Positions 55,614-61,625 of a stretch of 64,000 bases of DNA are shown one piece after another. The notes under the pieces are model-generated. The model was not told where the DNA came from. It saw only the letters and a program-made list of their open reading frames with translations, and did not search any database. A program made the translations under genes and the position numbers. Position 1 is the stretch's first letter. Every line of letters starts with the position of its first letter. Source of the stretch: Colwellia sp. (GTDB lineage Bacteria; Pseudomonadota; Gammaproteobacteria; Enterobacterales; Alteromonadaceae); NCBI GenBank assembly GCA_016765685.1, contig JAESPR010000067.1:1-64000 (forward strand). Reading direction: 5' to 3'.

Positions 55614-58275
55614 TTATCAGATGGGAACTTTGGTTTATCATGTCAGGTTTGGCTCAGGAACTGTTGAGTTTAATAAGGGGAAAACGGCACTTGTAAGGTT
55701 TGAAAATGGAATAGAAGAATGCCTTACTGATGAATTAGTAAAATTAAGAGGGATCAGAGAAGCAGTTGTATCAGCCAGTTATGATAATTTGCGAGAGCTA
55801 GTCGCACGTTGTCAAGCTGCGGCTATTAGATCTATTAATGACAACTGGGGCGTGTTTTCTAAATCACGTATAGCATTATTACCGCATCAGTTATGGGTTT
55901 GTCATAAGGTTTTAAGTGAATGGCCAATCAATAAACTCATTGCTGATGATGTTGGCTTAGGTAAAACCATTGAGGCTGGATTGATCTTATGGCCCTTACT
56001 GGCAAAGAAAAAGGTTCGACGATTACTCGTATTGACACCAGCTTCTCTCGTTGAACAGTGGCAAGAAAGACTACGCTTAATGTTTGATATTCGACTGTCA
56101 ATATATAACGCGGGAAGCGATACCAAACGTTCGGATTATTGGAACACGCAAAATTTAGTTGTAGCCTCTTTACCTACACTCAGAAAAGATGTTGATGGCA
56201 GGCACGAACGGATGCTAGAGGCTGAAGACTGGGATCTTCTAATTGTTGATGAAGCCCACCATTTAAATGCTTTAGAAGCTGAAGGTGCCACTTTGGGCTA
56301 TCGATTTGTTCAAAAGCTTATTGAGCATAATAAGTTTAAATCTAGAATGTTCTTCACCGCGACTCCTCATAGAGGGAAAGACTATGGATTCTTTGCTTTA
56401 TTACGTTTACTTGATGATGAAAAGTTTAATCCTAAAAAAAGTGCACAAGAACAGCAGGATGCTGTTAGTCAAATTGTGATACGAAACAATAAGCAATGTG
56501 TTACTGATATGGATGGTGTGCCTTTATTTAAACCCGTTAAGGTTACCTCAAAAACCTATTGTTTTTCACCCGAAGAACAAAACTTCTACGATAAATTAAC
56601 AAAATTTATAGTTACAGGGCAAATGTATGCTTCATCTTTAGGGAGTACCAACCAAAGAGCGGTACAACTTGTTCTTATAGCGATGCAAAAATTGGCAGCT
56701 AGTTCAGTAGCAGCAATTCGTTCAGCAATACAAGGACGAATTGAGCGCCTTTCGGGAAATAAAGCGAGATTGTTAGAATTAACTGAAGAACTGAATATAT
56801 ATTCTCAATACGAGAAAGAAGGAGCAGTCCCTGAACTTGATGATGCCTATATTGCTTTGGAGGAGGAATATGCAGCTACTTCTGTAAAAGTCATGTTGAT
56901 GGAAAATGAGCAACCTATGCTTCAGGAGTTATTAGAGCTTGCAGACAAGGTAAATGAAGAAACCAAAATCAATACATTACTAGAGGTTTTATTTAAGGAG
57001 TTTAAAGATAGAAGTGTTGTCTTTTTTACTGAGTACAAGGCTACACAGACCTTACTGGTAAATACTCTGCATCAGCATTTTGGTCATGGTTGTGTGAGCT
57101 TCATTAATGGTGATAAAAAGCTGAAAAATATCATTGATGAATCAGGAACGATCTATACTTGGAACATGGATAGATATGACGCAGCAGAGAAATTTTCTAA
57201 GGGGGAAGTTCGCTTTATTGTATGTACGGAAGCTGGTGGTGAAGGGATAGATTTACAAGATAACTGTCATTCTATGATCCATGTAGACTTGCCATGGAAC
57301 CCTATGAGACTTCACCAACGCGTAGGACGTTTGAACCGATATGGTCAAAAATATGGCGTAGAAGTTATGACATTGCGTAATCCTGATACAGTAGAAGCAA
57401 GAATATGGGGACTTTTAAATGATAAAATTGAAAAAGTAATGCGCTCACTTGGTTCTGCGATGGATGAGCCAGAAGATCTTCTTCAATTAATTTTAGGTAT
57501 GACCGATGCGAAAATTTTTAATGAGTTGTTCTCTGGAGGAGTAAATAAGTCTGAAGCTGGATTGCAAAAATGGTTTGATGCTAAAGCAGGTACTTTTGGT
57601 GGTAGTTCAGCAGTTTCAACGGTCAAAAATCTAATCGGTCATGCTGATAAATTTGAATATAAAAATCTGGAAGAAGTCCCTAGGTTAGATCTTAAGGATA
57701 TGAGCTGCTTTTTTGAAAGTATGTTGAAGATTAATGGCCATAGGCTTGATATGGTGGATGGTAAGTTAAGTTTTATTACACCTAAAGAGTGGCGAAATAA
57801 GTATGGTATTAAAAGGCGATACGATAACGTTGTGTTTGACCGTTCTGTTAAAGACCAATCTGTAGATGTTTTGGGTATCGGCCACCCTATTATGGAAAAT
57901 GCACTAACTCAAGCAGAGAGCTTCAGTGCATGTTTTGCTGTGGCTAAAGGAATAGATGCTCCAATTTTAATATATCAAATCAAAGATCAGTTAACTGGCG
58001 AGCAGACTAATGTTGATTCATTTTTAGTTGCTATCGATTTTACGAATAATAATCAAACATATTTACTTAAAGATGATGAGTTAATGTTCAAACTGGCTTC
58101 GATATATGATGCTATGCCCAAAAGCAAAGACGTGCTACTTGAGTCATCTTTTGAGTTAAATATGGAAACTTACGTTGTGAAAGGAGAACAATTGTTGTCA
58201 AAAGAAATTGGTACTTTAGGGACTGCGTATCGCCTACCTACTTTCGAATTGTTTGCGGCATTTGTTCCGGTGTAA
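55606..58275 (+). CDS. SNF2-type helicase/translocase, 889 residues
   Basis: Superfamily 2 DNA translocase. The N-terminus (GTLVYHVRFGSGTVEFNKGK, RFENGIEECL) looks like the small beta-barrel of RapA/CarD-type proteins. Then come motif I DDVGLGKTIEAGL near residue 113, DEAHH near 214, FFTATPHRG near 250, motif V TEAGGEGIDLQ near 540 and motif VI HQRVGRLNRYGQ near 572. A 250-residue C-terminal domain follows, ending in VDSFLVAIDF and a short tail. It overlaps the giant ATPase gene by 8 bp, so the two proteins are probably made together. It is the last gene before the far transposon end. Confidence 0.9.
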   Translation: MDDYQMGTLVYHVRFGSGTVEFNKGKTALVRFENGIEECLTDELVKLRGIREAVVSASYDNLRELVARCQAAAIRSINDNWGVFSKSRIALLPHQLWVCHKVLSEWPINKLIADDVGLGKTIEAGLILWPLLAKKKVRRLLVLTPASLVEQWQERLRLMFDIRLSIYNAGSDTKRSDYWNTQNLVVASLPTLRKDVDGRHERMLEAEDWDLLIVDEAHHLNALEAEGATLGYRFVQKLIEHNKFKSRMFFTATPHRGKDYGFFALLRLLDDEKFNPKKSAQEQQDAVSQIVIRNNKQCVTDMDGVPLFKPVKVTSKTYCFSPEEQNFYDKLTKFIVTGQMYASSLGSTNQRAVQLVLIAMQKLAASSVAAIRSAIQGRIERLSGNKARLLELTEELNIYSQYEKEGAVPELDDAYIALEEEYAATSVKVMLMENEQPMLQELLELADKVNEETKINTLLEVLFKEFKDRSVVFFTEYKATQTLLVNTLHQHFGHGCVSFINGDKKLKNIIDESGTIYTWNMDRYDAAEKFSKGEVRFIVCTEAGGEGIDLQDNCHSMIHVDLPWNPMRLHQRVGRLNRYGQKYGVEVMTLRNPDTVEARIWGLLNDKIEKVMRSLGSAMDEPEDLLQLILGMTDAKIFNELFSGGVNKSEAGLQKWFDAKAGTFGGSSAVSTVKNLIGHADKFEYKNLEEVPRLDLKDMSCFFESMLKINGHRLDMVDGKLSFITPKEWRNKYGIKRRYDNVVFDRSVKDQSVDVLGIGHPIMENALTQAESFSACFAVAKGIDAPILIYQIKDQLTGEQTNVDSFLVAIDFTNNNQTYLLKDDELMFKLASIYDAMPKSKDVLLESSFELNMETYVVKGEQLLSKEIGTLGTAYRLPTFELFAAFVPV

Positions 58276-58397
58276 AGGGAATGAACACAATAATAGAAAT
58301 GAATACAATAAAAAGAAACAGATTAAGAATTTAATAAAAAAATATATTATTGTTAAGAATAAGTGTTTAATATAGTCATGACTAAATATGTACTTTT

Positions 58398-58530
58398 TTG
58401 TCAGTTAATGCTTTATTTGTAGCTGTTTTTGTCAAATTACAACTTTAATCTTGAAAATAGTGAATTATGGATTTCAATATAATCAACGCTTGCAGAGGTA
58501 TGTTTTTGTCACCTTATGCTTTAAGAGACA
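58398..58530 (-). repeat. Distal (L-type) end of the Tn7-like element
   Basis: Three TnsB-like sites in orientation opposite to those beside parE: TTGTCAGTTAATG (58398-58410), TTGTCAAATTACA (58429-58441) and TTGTCACCTTATG (58506-58518). They agree at about 10, 10 and 12 of 13 positions with TTGTCAACTTATG, the complement of the parE-side sites. Spacings of 31 and 77 bp give a sparse array like Tn7 L. After the outermost site the sequence ends CTTTAAGAGACA, 12 bp to the tip, as on the parE side. Confidence 0.68.
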
Positions 58531-58535
58531 TAATT
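58531..58535. repeat. Candidate target duplication TAATT, distal side
   Basis: TAATT follows the terminal GACA and equals 25204-25208. See the parE-side copy for the limits of this evidence. Confidence 0.6.
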
Positions 58536-58628
58536 TTATTTTTTTAGTCACTCTAGCTCCCTATCTTAACTTGCTGTCATCCTTTGGGTGGTAGCAAAGT
58601 GTTGTTGAAAAATTAGGAATTAAACAAT

Positions 58629-58800
58629 ATGGCAAGCGCCAAAAAAAGCATAATAAAAACGAAAAATAAAAACGAAAAATAAAAAGAGCAAAACTAATAC
58701 CGACAAAAATAAGGGTTTTGAAGAATCACTTTGGGACGCAGCAAATAAGTTGCGAGGTAGTGTACCCAGTGAAAGCACCACAGCAAGCGAGTCAAATTAA
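58629..58800 (+). pseudogene. 5' remnant of a second hsdM
   Basis: Starts ATGGCAAGCGCCAAAAAAAG, like the intact hsdM, and after a break encodes GFEESLWDAANKLRGSV, identical to residues 19-35 or so of the cargo HsdM. A perfect 13-bp tandem duplication (58655-58680) shifts the frame; removing one copy restores 52 codons to a TAA at 58800. Homology to hsdM stops after GSV, and the last residues (PSESTTASESN) come from elsewhere. So the gene was truncated by deletion and also frameshifted. Confidence 0.85.
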
Positions 58801-58802
58801 CT

Positions 58803-60260
58803 ATGCATCCTTATTATGAAGATGAATATCCAGTCCTCAAGCAACTAAGCACATGGTTTAAGCAAAAATCAGCTGAGGAACTGACCGAGATTATTATCAG
58901 CTACATTGGTGAGTCAGCCAACGAGCAAAGCCGTTGGCAATTGGCGATGTTAAATGACCAAGGTGGTTTGGCTGGCGCAGACATAAAAAATATGATCGAC
59001 AAAGCCCTGCCAGAAGAAGGTGTATGGAGTTGGCAAGAGGTTAGCGGTTATTTTGAACATACCGATAATATGTTTACTGAAATTTTTGTTGCTATCGAAG
59101 CGTTATCGGCATCGAAGCAGTGGCAACATATTTTATATTCTCTGCAACGATTAAATAAAGTTCTAGAGCAAATAGACGACTCAGGCGGTTTTCGTTTTGA
59201 TCTTGAAGGACAACTTAATCAAAAACTCACCGCATTGTTTACCCAGCAAACATGGTCGGATGATAAAAAAGCGCAGTGGATCTTTGAGCACTATAAAACT
59301 TGGCAATATGATGTTTTTCCTAGCGTGCCAGATGATTTTATCTTAACTGAAAACGTGAATGAACTTTTTATTAACCTGTGCACCACCGAGGCTGAAAAAC
59401 GCAGTCAACAAGGTGTCGATTTATCGGTTTGGGACGAAAAATGGGCGTTACAGCGCTTAATTGAACCGCTTATTAAACAGGCACAGCAAAAGCATGATTG
59501 GCAAACACAATGCCGTTTAATGAATATGACCGCATACAAAGCAGATGATTTCATAAAAATCAGTCAGCTTTGCCTTGATGAAAACGAGCCGTTAGAGGCT
59601 GAATATTGGTTACAACAAGCTTATCAGTCAGTAACTAAGCAAGTAAGCCATGCGATGGATAAACTCAGTTGCCAAAGGTTTGCAGTGCAGTTACATCTCG
59701 CTTTAAAAGAGTATAAACAAGCGTGGCAACTGGCTTGGCTATTATTTACCGAAAGACCCAGTTTTTCAGGATATAAAGACTTGATCGCCTTAGAGCAAAA
59801 AACAGCGGTAATAGATGTTGATTTTAAGACTAAAACAGAGCAAGTTTTTAATGAATGTTATGCTGAAAATAGTGCAGGTTGCATAACAAACAACGCTGAT
59901 GCGTTATTAAGCTTTTATCTTTATCATCACCAATTAGCAAAAGCGCGTTTATGGGTAAAATCACATAAAGCAAACCCTAGTCATTTACTTAAGTTAGCCG
60001 ATTTAATTATTAACGAGCATCCGCAAGAAGCGGTAGAACTTTATTATCGTGTTGTACTACCCACCGTTGCCCAAGGAAACAACCAATCTTATCAACAGGC
60101 GACGGATTTACTGCTGAGTTTGAAAAAAGCACTAGAAGGCGATGACCCACAAGGTACGAGTGAGTTGTTGAATATTATGATCGGTAAAATTATCAAGCAA
60201 CACAAAGCTAAACGCAATATGATGAAGTTATTAAAAACACATTTTTCAGCATGTTTTTAA
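58803..60260 (+). CDS. Uncharacterised helical protein, 485 residues
   Basis: Family not firmly recognised; possibly the DUF6880 type. It opens MHPYYEDEYPVLKQLSTWFK and consists of Trp/Gln/Leu-rich helix pairs resembling TPR-like repeats (PLEAEYWLQQAYQSVTKQVS, YKQAWQLAWLLFTERPS, HQLAKARLWVKSHK). No catalytic motif or signal peptide is visible. Its start lies 2 bp after the stop of the truncated hsdM frame, so a deletion may have removed its original upstream partner. The surrounding genes are defence-related, but a function cannot be assigned. Confidence 0.7.
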   Translation: MHPYYEDEYPVLKQLSTWFKQKSAEELTEIIISYIGESANEQSRWQLAMLNDQGGLAGADIKNMIDKALPEEGVWSWQEVSGYFEHTDNMFTEIFVAIEALSASKQWQHILYSLQRLNKVLEQIDDSGGFRFDLEGQLNQKLTALFTQQTWSDDKKAQWIFEHYKTWQYDVFPSVPDDFILTENVNELFINLCTTEAEKRSQQGVDLSVWDEKWALQRLIEPLIKQAQQKHDWQTQCRLMNMTAYKADDFIKISQLCLDENEPLEAEYWLQQAYQSVTKQVSHAMDKLSCQRFAVQLHLALKEYKQAWQLAWLLFTERPSFSGYKDLIALEQKTAVIDVDFKTKTEQVFNECYAENSAGCITNNADALLSFYLYHHQLAKARLWVKSHKANPSHLLKLADLIINEHPQEAVELYYRVVLPTVAQGNNQSYQQATDLLLSLKKALEGDDPQGTSELLNIMIGKIIKQHKAKRNMMKLLKTHFSACF

Positions 60261-60273
60261 AGGTAGATTAACC

Positions 60274-60611
60274 ATGAAAAACCTAACACTAAACACAAAC
60301 CTAGTTAATGACATCAGGCAAATACTTGACCAAAGCCGCCAACAGTTACAGCAAACCGTGCTTTTTATTACTTATTGGCAACAATGGTACAAACCTATTG
60401 TCAAGTAGGCTGCTGCTGTTTGCAAAGTAAGGTTGAAGATGAACAACAAGGTGAAAACCAGGCCAGTTATGGTAAGCAAGTATTAAAGTTGTTAGCTAAT
60501 GTGTTAACTGCTGAATTTGGCAAGGGCTTTGATGAGCGTAACTTGCGTAATATGCGTTTGTTTTATTTAGCTTTTCCAATTCGGAACGCACTGCGTACCG
60601 AATTGAGCTAA
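60274..60611 (+). pseudogene. Broken yhcG-type gene (DUF1016 N-terminal part)
   Basis: Frame 1 from ATG 60274 gives MKNLTLNTNLVNDIRQILDQ and SRQQLQQTV, then derails and stops. Another frame then supplies EDEQQGENQASYGKQVLKLL followed by LTAEFGKGFDERNLRNMRLF and YLAFPIRNALRTELS, stopping at 60611. Together they are the N-terminal domain of YhcG-type proteins, which have a C-terminal PDDEXK nuclease of about 200 residues that is absent here. Frameshift, an altered middle (CCCLQSK) and truncation all indicate decay. Confidence 0.82.
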
Positions 60612-60650
60612 ATCCACTATCACAAATTTATATTAGACATAAGGAATGTA

Positions 60651-61622
60651 ATGACTAAACAAATAGAAATTTATCAAACCGAAGATGGTGAAATACAGCT
60701 TAAAGTAGCTTTAGAAAGTGAAACTGTGTGGTTATCACAAGGGCAGATGATAGAGTTGTTTGGTCGTGACCAATCGGTTATTTCTCGTCATATTAATAAC
60801 GTTTTTAAAGAAGGTGAAGTTGATAAAACAACCAATATGCAAAAAATGCATATTGCTAATTCAGACAAACCTGTTTCATTTTATTCGCTTGATGTCATTA
60901 TCTCTGTTGGTTATAGAGTAAAATCTCAACAAGGTGTTAAGTTTCGTCAATGGGCAACCAAAACACTGAAACAGCATTTATTACAAGGGTATACAATTAA
61001 CCAACAGCGTTTTGATAAAAACGCTACTGAATTAAAACAAGCTTTGGCATTAATCAATAAAGCACTAAAATCATCTGAATTAACTAGCGAAACGAGTAAA
61101 GGGCTAGCAGAAATTATTAGCCGTTATACACAAACGTTTTTATGGTTACAGCGTTATGATGAAGGATTATTAGAAGATCCAAGTGGTGAAAATGGCGGAA
61201 AACTAATAAGCCATGACGATGCCATGAATGCATTAAACCAGTTAAAATCTCAATTAATAACAAAGGGTGAAGCCACCCAATTATTCGCTCAACCAAGGGG
61301 CGATGGTTTGGCAAGTTTGTTGGGTAATTTAGAGCAAACAGTATTTGGCGATCCTGCTTATCCAACCATAGAAAGCAAAGCTGCGCATTTATTATATTTT
61401 GTGGTAAAAAACCACCCTTTTTCTGATGGTAATAAACGTAGTGGCGCATTTTTATTTGTTGATTTTTTAAATCAAAACAAACGCTTATTTAATGACGATG
61501 GACAAGTGGTTATTAATGACACAGGGCTTGCCGCGTTAACCTTATTAGTGGCAGAGTCTGATCCCAAGCAAAAAGATACTTTAATTCGCTTGATCATGAA
61601 TATGTTGTCAAAGGATATGTAG
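60651..61622 (+). CDS. RhuM-Fic fusion protein
   Basis: A 323-residue protein with an N-terminal RhuM/KilA-like DNA-binding region (VWLSQGQMIELFGRDQSVIS, SFYSLDVIISVGYRVKSQQG) and a C-terminal Fic domain with an intact HPFSDGNKRSG motif near residue 254. Fic enzymes usually AMPylate proteins; this fusion is common beside type I restriction genes. It starts at ATG 60651 and ends 3 bp before the second hsdR, so the two are cotranscribed. A toxin-like or regulatory role is inferred. Confidence 0.88.
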   Translation: MTKQIEIYQTEDGEIQLKVALESETVWLSQGQMIELFGRDQSVISRHINNVFKEGEVDKTTNMQKMHIANSDKPVSFYSLDVIISVGYRVKSQQGVKFRQWATKTLKQHLLQGYTINQQRFDKNATELKQALALINKALKSSELTSETSKGLAEIISRYTQTFLWLQRYDEGLLEDPSGENGGKLISHDDAMNALNQLKSQLITKGEATQLFAQPRGDGLASLLGNLEQTVFGDPAYPTIESKAAHLLYFVVKNHPFSDGNKRSGAFLFVDFLNQNKRLFNDDGQVVINDTGLAALTLLVAESDPKQKDTLIRLIMNMLSKDM

Positions 61623-61625
61623 CAG

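Larger units (their letters stand above)
25209..58530. mobile_element. Tn7-like transposon, about 33.3 kb, inserted at the 3' end of parE
   Basis: Support comes from four sides: tnsA-tnsB-tnsC-tniQ directly beside one end; TnsB-type repeats at both ends in inverted orientation; terminal TG...CA with the first repeat exactly 12 bp in at each end (18 of the first 25 bp agree); and a 5-bp TAATT duplication outside. Insertion just behind a conserved essential gene is the TnsD/TniQ-guided habit of this family. Cargo comprises a second tniQ, small unknown genes, an IS21 copy, and a 21-kb restriction/defence array. The outer boundary at 58,530 is less certain than the parE boundary. Confidence 0.75.

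Noticed and set aside
25209-58530. CRISPR-associated Tn7 element
   Set aside because: tnsABC plus a short tniQ suggested a CAST, but no cas8, cas7, cas6 or cas12 reading frames and no regularly spaced repeats are visible in the element.
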